A stretch of 64,000 bases of DNA, taken from the NCBI GenBank assembly GCA_951812925.1, contig OX638369.1:4154001-4218000 (forward strand), read 5' to 3'. The translations under genes were made by a program, and so were the position numbers. This document shows positions 10,840 through 22,889 of this stretch, piece after piece (positions within the stretch are counted from its first letter, which is position 1; every line of letters starts with the position of its first letter). This DNA comes from Calliopum simillimum (Eukaryota > Arthropoda > Insecta > Diptera > Lauxaniidae). The notes under the pieces were generated by a model. That model searched no databases. It saw nothing but the letters and a program-made list of their open reading frames with translations, and was not told the origin of the DNA.

Positions 10840-11663
10840 TTATTTTAGTCAATGTTCTTATTCATAGCTATTTTTGTTATGAAACTTGTACCTTTTCACC
10901 TCTAATGTTCATACTTTCAAAATGATAAATAAACCGATGAGAGTAATAATAAGGAAAAACTCCGAAAGCATCAAATAGTAAACACTAGAAAAATACCAAC
11001 AACTCAAATTTTTTTTTTAGTGAAATAGAATGCCCTAAAATAAATAAATGGGATATGCAACGCACCCAAAATATTTCGTCTCTTGTTTGGGGGCTGAAAT
11101 ATCATATCTTCAAAGGACCATAACTCGGAAAATAAGAGTGTACAAAATTTCATCAAGATACCTTTAATGGCTTGGAAGTTATGACTAGATCAAATTTAAA
11201 ATTTAGGGCGGTGCCACGCCCCCTAGTGGGCAACTATAAAGTTTAAACCTTGTTTATTCTTCATTTTATGTTAGAGTGCATCTTTTAGCAAAGTTTCATC
11301 AAAATCACTGCATCCGTTCTCGAGAAAAATTTGGGCACATATATATTTATATATATATATATTTATAAACATACAATTTTAGCTCGTATAAGAAGAGAAG
11401 ATATGTAGTATTGTTATTGTTTGAGCAGGCAATGCTTTTATAGCCACCTAAGTTAAAAGATACTTGTTTGAAAAAGATATTTTGTGTACTCGTTGCCATA
11501 AGATTCAATAAAGAATTCAATTGAAAAAACTGTCATTAGATGTACTCCTGTTTTTTAATAAGCAAAAATTTTATAATTTGCCTTTCAGTCGAAGCTGTAA
11601 TACAAACAATTTATTTTAATTAATGGTCTCGTATCTGCTCAGTTAATATTAACTTAAACTTAA
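10840..11663. other. Upstream region of the DUF229 gene, with a GGGCGTGGC-type repeat
   Basis: A reverse-oriented repeat module (GGTGCCACGCCCCCTAGTGG near 11211) lies at about 11080-11330, followed by an AT microsatellite (11341-11370). A TTCAGTC initiator-like word at 11584-11590 would give a 77-nt leader for the next gene, but no convincing TATA box precedes it. Confidence 0.4.
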
Positions 11664-14600
11664 ATGACGATAACAAGCTTATTGGATCTTAATACTAAAA
11701 AAAAAATTTTTAAAAAGTTTTGGAAGTTCTTATCACGTAAACGTAAGACTACACTAGCATTAACGGGACTCTTAATTATAATAGTATACGCCAGCTTACC
11801 ACCCACTAACAGAATAAAATTTAATCCAGGTTTAATACCAGGCATGAAAGGTAAATAAAAAATTAATTCGTCTACTTGATAATTTTTCATTTTCAATTTG
11901 CATTATCCAAAAGGTTTTCTGGTCAAGAATGAACACTGCATAATACCAGATATTGATCCGTTTCAACATGATGCAATGCGATTCTTCCATCGTCAGAAAT
12001 ACAAGCGATGTTCGCTGCTGAAGCCTTTAACAGTTGTTGAATATAATGCAACAACCCAACGTTATCATTTGAAGGTCATCAAAGAACGCACGGTTTTATT
12101 CAGCGGTTCGGAAACTGTTGATTGTTGCTACCAGACTATTGAGAGAGATAGTAAAAAAGAAGACGCAGACTACAAAGTTGTGTAAGTTAGTATATATACA
12201 GGCCAGAATTTTCAGATTTTCTATACGAAAATTGCGATGTAATATGGCAAGCTAACTCTCAGCCATAAAATCTGATAAGATTATTTAAAGCTGAATTTAA
12301 ATTAAATCAGGAACATTTTTTCGATTGCCAAAATTTCGCAAACTAAAAAGTTAAAACAGGAGGTACCTATGCATCACATTTTGCCATTAATTCAGCTTCG
12401 AAATATTCTACATAGAAGTGAAAAGACATCGCAGTTCAAAGTGCAATTTGACTGATATTTTTGAGTTCCGCATTAGATTTGATAACTTAAAATTAACTTG
12501 TCTTGGTATAATGAAAAACGATAAAAGGGCCTATGTTTCGATTTCAAACATTTTTACTCATACCGCAACTGTCCACCAGTAATTTGTTACATTTGTCACA
12601 GGTTTATCAAAATTCTATTCCGATCAACGTGTATGTACCGTCTTTTTTGTTAAAAAGTCGCAACTACTCTCATTATTTTATTGAATACTTTGTAATATAT
12701 AAGGTAATGAAACTTCTAGAAGGTAATAGAGGAGGCCTAGACTAACGAAAATTTGTACATGGAGTGGGAGTCTTATATGTTTCCCTGGCGAGTTATAAAT
12801 TTTAAAACTAATTTTCTGACTAGTTTTTAAAAAAAAAAATAATTTCTTGGGTTTTAGAGAAAGTTTTTTTGCGAGAAACTTAAGGCTAATTGCATTGTTC
12901 GAGAACAATCCGTTTGAAGGCTTTGCATATGCAGCGCAACAGGTGAGTAACGCTTGTGTTGTTTCATAAAAGTATTTTTTTCTGATCTCAAATCAAGAAA
13001 TTGGTATGATAAATATACCATAGAATTAAAGAAAATTTAATGAAAATTTAAAAAGAATTATATAGGCTTAAGTTACCACATTCTTCATACTTAAATGACG
13101 ACCAAAGTCTAAAAGTAGGGCAAAACAAATTGAAAATATTAACTTCAAAGATCCAAAATTTTGCAAAATCTTTTTGCACTCTAAAAACCAAATACATTTT
13201 TTGAAAACTCATATAATAAGCTTAAAGTTTTCTGCATAAAAGTTTTCTCTTAAACTTTAACACATTGGCTGCCATTTCTTTTGATTTCAATAGCCAGTAC
13301 AGTTTCATTCATGCTTGTGGCTATAGATTTCCATAGCCAGTAGTGTTTTGTTATTTTGCCTCATCATGAAAAATGCATAGCCTATAGAAACAAAATTCAA
13401 TACAAAACGAAAAGCCTAGTACCACTCTTAGTACTAAGTGAACTTGGTTTGAGGAGCTTGTGGTTTGTATAGATTTTATAGCGATTTATTTTGAGGAATA
13501 ATAAAAACTATTTCATATTTTAATTACTTATTATAAAGAGTTTGTACATACATATGGGACGTTTCATGTTAACCGAGCCACCTCCAGAATTTGTGCGAGC
13601 GGGAAACAGAGTTTGGGATACCAAAATTTTCGTTTTTTAAAAGCTTTCGAAAGCCGTGTGGCGTTTATTAAAATTTTAACATTTTGGCGTAAACTCGGGA
13701 GATTTAGGGCTCACTGATCACGAATCACGAAGAGTTGTTCAAATTCGTACAAACTTACACATATAGCTTAGAAATATTTAGGAATCATGCTTGCCTAGTT
13801 TGAGAACTCTAGCATAATTTTTTCGACTTCTAACTATCAGGATTTTCCCACATTATGAGACGCGCCATCTTAGATTAAAGAATTCTCAAATTCTGGCTTC
13901 AGATTCGTGTTCAGCGACCCGAAACCCCCGGGTGATAAAATTTTCGCCAAAATATTAAAAAAAAAAAATTTATTTTACAGCCTCTTTCGGAGCGTTTTAC
14001 AACGTCGCCATGTTGAAATTTTTCAAAACACTACTGGGCTTTGGAAAGCTTTTAAAAAACGAAAATTTTGGGATCCAAAACTTTATTTTCCGTCCGCACA
14101 AATTCTAGCGATGAAGGTGGCCGGTTGACGTGAAACGTCCCCTATATATTTATATACAGTACTGTTAACTTTATAACACTTCTTTCTTGTTTCTGGCTAT
14201 TAAAAATAATAGCCATGGCACTTGGCAAACGGATAAACGTCTATCTTTACACAGGGTGCCGTGGCTATGATATTAAATAGCCAGGACTAAATCTATTCTA
14301 GGACTTCGAAGAGTTGTAAAAACGCAACGAAATACCTAACAATGACTGTTATTTCATAAAAAACATGAAAATAGAAAAAAAAAATTTGCCACCCTGGGAA
14401 ACAGTACAAAAATTGGTCTGGCAGCCAATGTGTTAAGCTGACTCAAGAAAGCTTTTTTTTGTATAACAAGTCAGAAAATCAGTTTTATTGCTATAACTCT
14501 TCAGGGGTATGTTTGAGATCCCACCTCCAGGTGCAAGTTTTTGTTATACTAGGCCTCTAGACCCTATCGATTACACCCTGTATGCAAGTTCTTGTGAAGC

Positions 14601-17560
14601 ATGTTAAAGTTTCGGTTTATGTAGTCTACTTATTGCCTGAACAATTGTTTTTGTCACAGCTAAAAATTGCTAAAATTTGATCTAATTAACGTCAAATAGA
14701 ATATTTTTTATTAAATAAGACCCATTACGATGGTTTTGTTTCTTAAATATCGGGGCAGCTATGCAGTTCATCTGGAATGCAAGAAAATAATGTACCCTTG
14801 AGTAGGTAACTCAAACCCGATCACTCAGTACTCCCAAAAGCTTTGCATAAGTTTTCTCCGCTGAAAATTCATGTGTATTGTAATGTAAAATACTATCTCT
14901 AAACTTGATTGCTTATTGGAAAACCCTATGTTTTAAAAAAAAATTTACCTCACAGGTTATCGAAGTGCGTTAACTTTCAAAGTGAGGTACAGCTGGCACC
15001 AACAATTCATAGCATTCTTGTAAAATGTGAAGTCAATGGTAAGGAGGTGTATAAAAATGGACACCCCATGATACCCGAACGTTCAGATGTACGCGATCGC
15101 ATTAATAAATGGAAATCCAAAGACGTTGAGAATCAACTGAATGCAACTGGCGTATTATTGATTGGCATCGACAGCATGTCGCGTCTTAATTTCATGCGCG
15201 CAATGCCGAAGACAGCACGATATCTGCATGAGAACGAATGGTTTGAAATGGCCGGGTATAATAAGGTACATAGTTGACATCTTTTTTATACCTTTAACCC
15301 AGGGTAAATTCACTTTGTTCTTCCGTTTGAAATGCTGAAAAAGAGGCGTGGCAGGTATAGAAAAGTATACACAGAGTGGTTAGGGTGTAGTAGAACATCG
15401 GAAAATGTAAGATTTCTGGGACAGTTCTGTACAACTTTTCTGCAAACCGCTTTGAAATTTATTCTAATTGGCTTTGAAGCTTTCGTTGTTATTTATTGTA
15501 ATGTTTTGGTAAATTGCATGAAAATTCCTTTGGTTTACTTTTTTGTTCTTTGTATAAAAAAAATATGCTAATGAAAAAAATCAGGTACAAATTACATATC
15601 AAATGAAAGAAAATAAATTGGGCTTTTATAATTTACTAGCATTTTCCGGAGTACGTTGCAACACCCTATCTTATACCAATATTATTAAAAGCCATCAAGG
15701 GGTTCCGAACTTATACCGGTTTTCATAAAGCTAAGTCTCGATCTTCCGATGTCTATATCTCCGTCAGTTTTTCGAATTTCGAAAAATAGAACTAGGAAAA
15801 TTTTTTCAGAATAGGCGTGATAACACTAACAAAGAATCCCGGATATAATGGTTGTAAATAGTAAAGAAGGTTCACAGGATCCTAAAAAACCTGTCAGTTT
15901 CTATATTTTTATTAAGATTAATAAGATATTCAATAAAATAAAATACTAAAATATGCACATCCGCCATAGTGAGTCAAACACCAATCAGATAATTTTTTAA
16001 TTTTAAATGATTTTGATGGGCTGACGATGACATGATGATGTGTTGCCAGATCAGAAATAGGCGACGCGTATGTACACAAAAAATGCAGTTCCAAAAATTT
16101 GTATTCTTGATCAGCGTCAACTCCTGAATCTATATAGCCATAAATAATAGTCATAAAACTTTCAAAATGTTTCAGTGTAGGGTGTTTAATTTTTGTCCAG
16201 ACCAAAGGTGACACCCTTACAACTTAGTTGTAAATATTTGAGACCGACTCACAGGTCAAGATATCCTTTGCACTGCATTATATCTACTTATGTATCTGTT
16301 TTGCTTTTAGATCACTAATACTTTTGCATCTTATAATTTTAGGTTGAAGAAAATACATTTCCCAACTTGATAACTATACTAACTGGATTCAGTTTTGACA
16401 CAATAGAAAAACTATGTAACATTTATAGGAGTAAATTGGACAATTGCTCTTCTATCATTTGGAATACATTTCACGAACATGGTTATGTTACTGCCTATGG
16501 CGAAGATTATACCTACATCAATACATTTACGTTATATAGACGCGGTTTTGTACGTCAGCCTGTCGATTATTATCTACGTCCTTTTTTTTTGGCCGCTGAG
16601 CAAAATCTTTATTTAAAGAGAAGACTTGGCCTAATACGTTGTTTTGGCTACAAAGACTATTCCGATTTCATATTTGATTATGCAAAAGAGTTGGTCATGC
16701 GTTTTAAGCACAGCCCATACTTTGGATTATTCTGGATGAATTCTTTTAGCCACAGCGACTTTAGCGAACCTTCTTCAATGGATGAACATATAGCTGATTC
16801 TATGAAAAGTCTTATGTCTCTCATTGGGCTTGATAATACGATTGTGGTGTTTTTTAGTGATCATGGCCTACGTTATGGTCCAATACTTGGAACATTGTCT
16901 GGATATTATGAAGAACGCTTACCATTCATATTTTTATGGCTGCCAAAGCAATTGCGAAAATCACATCCTGAAATCGTTAATGCACTCAAAGTGAACAAAA
17001 ATCGCCTAACAAATCCCTACGATCTGCATATGACGTTGAAACATGTGCTTGCGCTATCGAAACGTGTAGTGAAACAAGAACGTTTAGCGGGAACTAAAGA
17101 TTGCCCACTTTGTCAGAGTTTATTTGCACCGGTTCCAGATAATCGCTCTTGTGATGATATTGCAATCACACAGCATTATTGCACATGTCTTCCCTATAAA
17201 AGTGCATTGAACACTTCGAAAATTGTCCACACGCTAGTATTAAGGACAATTGATTACATAAATCGTAGAGTGATCGATTTCCAGGGCGGTGAGTTCTGTG
17301 AAACTTTAGGCTTGAGCACTATAGACACAGCTTATCGGACGTTGAGTACAGGCGCAACAAAAGGTGATGAATTCTATCGCTTAAACTTTTACACTGTGCC
17401 AAATGAAGGATTCTATGGTGCCACAGTACGTTTTAATGAACTAAGAGGCGATTTTGAGGTTATAGATAAAATAAGTCGATTAAATTCATACCGTAATGAC
17501 TCATATTGTGTTCCAGCAGGAGAACTTAGCAAATTTTGTGCCTGTCGCAAAAACAAGTAA
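11664..17560 (+). CDS. DUF229 family protein (alkaline-phosphatase/sulfatase superfamily), four exons
   Basis: Exons are 11664-11850, 11914-12181, 14956-15265 and 16343-17560. Donors read AAAG|GTAAAT, GT|GTAAGT and AAG|GTACAT; each acceptor ends in AG. They join in phase to 660 codons plus TAA. The protein starts with a basic stretch, then one membrane helix (residues about 30-46, LALTGLLIIIVYASLPP), so it should be a type II, lumen- or outside-facing protein. Family signatures: GIDSMSR (D224, S225, S227), the GYNKVEENTFPN block across exons 3 and 4, an FFSDHG motif (D428, H429), and a Cys-rich end with RSCDDIAI and YCTC. The fold suggests a metal-dependent phospho- or sulfo-ester hydrolase; the substrate is unknown for the family. 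Intron 2 (2.8 kb) is swollen by nested transposons. The ATG at 11664 is the first in frame on exon 1; an upstream non-coding exon cannot be excluded. Confidence 0.92.
13257..14436. mobile_element. TTAA-flanked piggyBac-type element (1.18 kb)
   Basis: The ends TTAACACATTGGCTGCC (13257) and GGCAGCCAATGTGTTAA (to 14436) are perfect inverts of each other, with TTAA on both sides, the duplication typical of piggyBac elements. The interior has scattered TGGCTAT/ATAGCCA words near each end but no transposase. The relative of the host foldback at 27862-28330 lacks this insertion. Confidence 0.8.
13556..14141. mobile_element. Foldback nested in the TTAA element
   Basis: Inverted arms of about 105 bp: GGGACGTTTCATGTTAACCG at the left and GGTTGACGTGAAACGTCCC at the right, with AAACGAAAATTTT pairing further in. 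This is the third and innermost insertion level in intron 2. Confidence 0.8.
15667..15772. repeat. Fragment of an FB1 arm in DUF229 intron 3
   Basis: The words TTATACCAATATTATTA, AACTTATA, GATCTTCCGATG and CTATATCTCCG occur in the same order as in the right arm of the foldback at 4555-5393. The rest of this 1.1-kb intron is AT-rich without other recognisable content. Confidence 0.6.
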
Positions 17561-17776
17561 GAATCTTGTAGGTCTGAAAGGGCAAACGAGATTGCACAAA
17601 ATGAAATGTGCAAATGATGATTGTAAATTGTTAATTAATTTTTTCTCGTATTTACAGAATATATTTATGTCTCAATTTGTATATGAAAGTAAGATTTTGT
17701 TTGTTTTTTTCGTTAACTTAATACAGAAAGGACGTAATTCGCATTTTCAGTACTTTACAGGAGAAGGACAAAACTG

Positions 17777-17782
17777 AATAAA
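17777..17782 (+). terminator. Likely poly(A) signal of the DUF229 gene
   Basis: AATAAA lies about 220 nt after the stop codon. A second AATAAA follows at about 17827. Either could serve. Confidence 0.5.
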
Positions 17783-17900
17783 ATTTGATATGCCAAACGT
17801 TTACAAAAACTTCCAATGCATTTTTCAATAAAACTTCTTTACTATTTTCATTCAAGGTTTGTTTTTTCTTTCTTTTCTTTTATAGATACTTTTGTGTGTT

Positions 17901-18087
17901 CCCAGTGTTCCAGACGGTTCAAATCTTCGCTTTTTTATCCGTTACGGATCCGTTACTGATCCGTTGGCGGGAGAGATTCCCAAAAAAAACGAATCGTTTA
18001 TTTTTTTGGAATTTCTCCCGCAAACGGATCAGTAACGGATCCGTAACGGGTAAAAAAGCGAAGATATGAACCGTCTGGCACACTGGG
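17901..18087. mobile_element. Short near-perfect hairpin element (187 bp)
   Basis: Arms of about 80 bp pair almost throughout: CCCAGTGTTCCAGACGGTTC at the left with GAACCGTCTGGCACACTGGG at the right, then GTTACGGATCCGTTACTGAT with its inverse. The loop is about 25 bp. The ends resemble hAT termini (CAGTG), but I see no clear 8-bp duplication. Confidence 0.8.
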
Positions 18088-18271
18088 TTAGGTCTATATA
18101 TAATATCAATATTTAAGCAGAGTACTTTGACTCCCTTTTCCAGCCGATTTAATGAACCGATACCACTGGATAGGTGTAGCTTATCTTCACACTACAAAAT
18201 AGTTTTTATGTTGCAAAGTGGGCAATGCCACGCCCCTAAATGGAAAATATACTTTTACAGCCAAACCGATG

Positions 18272-19156
18272 CACAGTGTGAGATTTTGCCAATCTAGGAC
18301 GTCAAAATTAAATTTTAGCCGTAGTTTCAAAGATATCGAGTTGAAATTTTGTACATGAACTTTAATTCTTTACGAGGATGTTTGGTTTAGAGATAAAAAA
18401 AATCGGACAAAATCTACTTGCACCTCCCATACAAATGTGCCTTTTTTTTGTAAAAAAAAAATTAAAAAAATTGGTTGTAATGAAGATATCAACTTAAAAA
18501 TTTGTATTTACCATTTCAGTGGTAACTGAATACTACTGTCAAAAAATGGGAGTGATTAAAAAAGATAACATCAATTTTTTTTTTCATGATTTCAGTGCAA
18601 TTGTTCATTATAACACTTTAGTCATTGTAAAAAAAGTAGCCTTTGGGCAAAGTATGGGCAAGATTTTATTTTTTAAGTCTATTCTATGAGCATGTATGCT
18701 CATTGTGTATGCTTTGTCGTAGCCTAACTATGCCCAACTTGTTAATGATAGTCTATGAAAGATTCAAGATTTTTGAAATTTGTCTTACCTTTCAGCTGAT
18801 TAAAAAATAATTTGATTCAAATACTTAAGTGCAAATGTAAGGGCTGTGTATAGCAAAAATTTTTAGTGAAAGTATTGACCTTAAATGCAAAAAACTCTTT
18901 GCCAAAAAACAAACGCGCACAACTTCAATTTGATCGCTTTGTTATCGATGCAAGCTTAAAAATTTGTTTTTGCATGCTGTTCAATAGTACGTGTTTGATA
19001 GCTGATATCATGCCAATGACATATCTTTTATTCTCTTTTATACTTATTTTCGTAACAATTGGGGTCTTTTCTAAAAAATTACTAAATATGATCGATTTTC
19101 AAGCACATTTTTTTTTTTCAATTTGACGTCCTAGATTGGCAAAATCTCAAACTGTG
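18272..19156. mobile_element. CACAGT-ended element with 5-bp duplication (885 bp)
   Basis: Ends of about 35 bp match with one or two changes: CACAGTGTGAGATTTTGCC on the left and GGCAAAATCTCAAACTGTG on the right. CGATG occurs on each side (18267-18271 and 19157-19161). It sits inside a GGGCGTGGC-type repeat copy (18130-18260). An 86-residue hydrophobic open frame at 18866-19126 runs into the right end and is probably chance. Confidence 0.7.
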
Positions 19157-19161
19157 CGATG

Positions 19162-20779
19162 CATTGATTTTCATCAAATTCGCTATTGATATAGGATTAA
19201 CACTAAATAACGATAAAATGACCTGTTTGTTTCAAGTGGGCTGTCCCAGTTAAAGCAAAATTGAAGTGGCCGAATTTTGGCCACAAGACGGACCTAGTTT
19301 GAAATTACATTCCAAAAAAGTGAGAGGGATTTTTACAATAAATCAAAAACTATGCATAGAATTTAAACTAGTCAGTATAAAATGAAAAAAAAAAAAAAAA
19401 TCGTTTACAAAGAAAGCTAAATGATTAACATAAGGATTGTAAATTCATTTGAACAAAAATGCTTATGTTCTGTAAGGAAGATTATTATAAAAGTGGTAAC
19501 AATCAGCAGATAACAACAACTCCAGATCCTGCAAGTGGTTCTAGTTATTTGATATCTTTAAGAAGAATTTTGGACCTCGACGGCAAGGCAATATTATCGT
19601 CCTTTATATATTTTTTAAAATATGTATCGTATGCTAAGGTCCGCAAGATGTTGACTGTATAGTCGCTGCGGCTTTTCTCTAAAATTTACTTTTATTTTTT
19701 TTTTTTTTTAATAATTACTTAGCTTAATTTTTTGTAAAACATTAAAGTAGGTATACTTTTGTTTTTGCTTTATCATTTGCTACAATTTTTTCGAAAAAAA
19801 AACCGTCGCATGAAATGTTCAATTAAAGCTTGTTGACACTCTGCCAAAGAAATGTCTTCTCTTCAGTACTTATATCCTAGATATTCTTTGTTTTACCTTC
19901 GAGTGACCTTCAAAAGTCTTCTTTTGTCTCAGAAAACATTCAATTAAGGCTTGTTGATAGTCCACCACAAAGATTTTTGCTCCAGTATACAAATACGATA
20001 GATTATTTAGTCCACCACAAAGATTTTTGCTCCAGTATACAAATACGATAGATTATTTTTGTCTTGTTTCAAGACTCATTCGATCGAATCAGAGTTCACA
20101 CATTTGACAAGTAGAATCAAAAAACAGCTGTTCAGTATATCTTTCAGTCTACAGTGTTGCCGCTTGTGTCTGTATTGTTTTTCAGGGCGAAAATTTGTCT
20201 TAGCTTATTTGTGTGTCGACAACCGACTTTCGTCAACACACTTGGTTTTTTTTTTTTTTTGATAATAACATTTTTGTAGGAAGGAGTTCGTCAAAGCGGC
20301 CCACAATAGAAGATTGTAGCCATAAATGGGTAAAATTTGAAAGTGCTATGGATTGAAAAATTTTTTACGCCAATCGTCAGATAATACTTAGGGACGAAAA
20401 ACACAACTTTGAAATTTTAAAATTTTCTTTTGCTTTAGTTACACAGTGGGCTCAAAGTTGGACTTTAAATAGCAAAAATGCTCTATGAAAGTTTTTATAT
20501 TAGAAAATACTGGATAAACGCTCTAGTTAATTCGTTTTAAGCCGGATGCACATATGTAGCACATCGTTAGAAAGAATTTTGTTTCTACTTTGTTAAAAAT
20601 AACCTATTTTTTCTGCAAATTTTATGTGAATTAAAGTGATTTTTCAAATATTAAAAAAAAAATGGAAAAGTTGCGAACTTTATTTCCCCATCTTCAGCCC
20701 CTTGGAAATTGCCCTCTCTTTACTTGGACATACCATAGCGAAATATTTTACCAAATCTTATAATTTGCTCCAAGTAGCG
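19162..20779. other. Non-coding stretch with a 50-bp tandem duplication
   Basis: AT-rich sequence with no credible gene. Positions 19958-20057 are two exact or near-exact 50-bp copies beginning TAGTCCACCACAAAGATTTT. Confidence 0.6.
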
Positions 20780-21200
20780 TTAGTAATATGAAAAATTTTA
20801 TTTTCGTAGGGCGTGGCACTGCCCATTTTTTCATTGAAAATTTTTTTTCCAGATGCCCTTTGCATATGTACCAGATTTTGTCTAAGTTAAGCAGTTTCTG
20901 AGATATGATGAATCAGCATTCAGAGGGGCGCAGCAACGCCCACTTTTCTATTGAGAATTGTTTGTTGCAATTGTTTTAGCATATGTATCCAACCATATCT
21001 AAGTGCAGCAAATATTTTCAGAGAAATAATGGATTTATTTTTTTGATGGCGTGGCTTCGCCTATTTTTCCAGTGAACATTATTTGTCCTGATGATTTTAA
21101 CATATTTACCAAATCTCATTTATCTGCGTCAAAGAGTTTGGGAGATATGATTAGTTGATTTTTTGGAGGGCGTGGCACCGCCCACTTTTTTAAAATATAA
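20780..21200 (+). repeat. Tandem array of the GGGCGTGGC repeat
   Basis: Four degenerate modules of about 120 bp each carry a GC-rich palindrome: GGGCGTGGCACTGCCCATTT (20810), GGGGCGCAGCAACGCCCACT (near 20934), GATGGCGTGGCTTCGCC (near 21044) and GGGCGTGGCACCGCCCACTT (near 21169). Between them are T-runs and words such as GCATATGTACC and GAGATATGAT. No coding role is visible. Confidence 0.75.
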
Positions 21201-22889
21201 AATATAACATGTAACATAACTGGGTACACAGATAAGATACACCAGCAAGTTAACGCATTTTTTTTTTGTTACTTTTTACGCATAAACCATTAAATAGACA
21301 GCTTACACCCTTATGTTATCGGATCTGTTGCACTAATGTAAGTAGATTAGATTCGAAGTTTTTAAAATTTTTTTAAAAGTTTTCCAACAGCCTTAGAATT
21401 TCCGATATATTGAAATAAATTATCACATATCATCAAGAGCTTTCGTAAGTGCAGGCCCTTTTTTTGATTATCAATGCCTCTTTTGCTGCTGTTGCTGCTC
21501 AAACTGCCTTATCGACAACATCTCCATTTGAATGTTGTCGCCCGCACCCAAGTCTACTGCATTAGCATAAATTGCTAACAAAAAGCGTCAAATCAAAGTC
21601 AATAAAATGCCAAATAACAAATAGAAAAGGGCAAAAGGAAAAAAAAAAGATAAATTCAAATTCTAAAAATAAAGTCACTGATTGCCTCCCTAGGGGTCAA
21701 AACTGTTTTACATAATGACAGCGGCAACAACAAAAACACGAGTAACAGCAATAAAGCGATAAATTTTTCTCAGCTCACAGGGTTGCCCATTTTATTGAAA
21801 ACTGATGATGTGTTGATTTCATGCCATTTAAATCAAATGACAAACGTTTTTCGCCATTTGATTTGCATAAAATTACACTAAATAACAAAAGATTGTTTTA
21901 TTTTTTGCATTTAGCAAATTTAGAGTTGCATGTATGCTTATGGGTGATTCCACTCACGAGGGAACATTCTGCGGCTTATTTTTTATATAATTTTTTTGAC
22001 TATGTATAAGAAGAGAAGATACTGAAATTTGAATTGTTTTTGTTTGGAAATGTACTTCGTAAATTTTATTTTTAAATTTTTCTAAAAATTTAAATTTAAT
22101 TTTTATACTACATTTTATATTTTTTTTAATTATAAAACAAAAGTTTTAACTAATTTTGTGTTACTTATTCTATTGAACTCAATTTTTGCAATTTATTATT
22201 TCAATTGTATTGTTGCATTAAGAAATCAATTAAAATGCTTGAATGAAACAGATTTCCTAGCCTTTTTGGATTTGAACAAGCTTTTGCTTTTTCTTACTTT
22301 TAAATGTGCTACATTTTGTTGTATGTATGTAATATAAATAAACGAAAAAAAGTAAAAAAAAAATGGGTTTGACTTTGATGTGGCAAATTTTGACAGCAAT
22401 TTTAATTATGCATGTCATGTTGCTGAAGCTGTCAATTTCATGATGTCAAAGCAGCATAGGCAGCTGTCAGTTTGTGTAACCAAATTTGATGTAGGATAAT
22501 GAAATCGAAAATGGTAGCAATAAATTATGCCAAAGATTGAAACTGTTTTCATGTACAAAATTGAAAACATATGTACATACAAGTATAAAAAGTATAACGA
22601 ATGATTTTAAATCTTATTTGCAAACTGATTTTTCAGTTGATTGTAAATAAAAATAAAAACTTGATTTTAAGCAGAGCTTATAATATCAAAAAGCTTTAAG
22701 CCTAAGCATTTTGTTGTTCTAAATTCATGCTAATTGCACTGTCATGAAACCTTTACAGCAAACATTTCATAAATTTTCCTCTAAGAAGATCACTGTGAAT
22801 TGCGCAGTACAAAAGTACTAACTTGGTTTCAATAAAAATTCCTCAAATTATTTACACTAGACAACAGCCAAAATGTAACATTTCGCAAA
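21201..22889. other. Unique-looking non-coding stretch
   Basis: No recognisable repeat pairs or gene. A short GCTGCTGTTGCTGCT run is at about 21487. The open frame at 21821-22009 has no support. Confidence 0.35.

Larger units (their letters stand above)
12718..14572. mobile_element. Foldback in DUF229 intron 2, split by a TTAA element
   Basis: Arms of about 110 bp at 12718-12830 (AGGCCTAGACTAACGAAAA and following) and 14455-14572 (ending TTGTTATACTAGGCCT) are inverted copies. The right part (12960-13256 plus 14437-14572) also matches, with divergence, an unbroken relative at 27862-28330, which shows where the TTAA element was inserted. It lies wholly inside the intron, between a donor at 12182 and an acceptor at 14955. 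Confidence 0.65.

Noticed and set aside
15930..16214. A 94-residue minus-strand frame in DUF229 intron 3
   Set aside because: Lies in an intron, has no motif, and has no repeat partner that would identify it.
20780..21200. A CRISPR-like pattern of spaced palindromic repeats
   Set aside because: Spacing is about 120 bp, the units are degenerate, and the context is an insect genome; it is an interspersed repeat.
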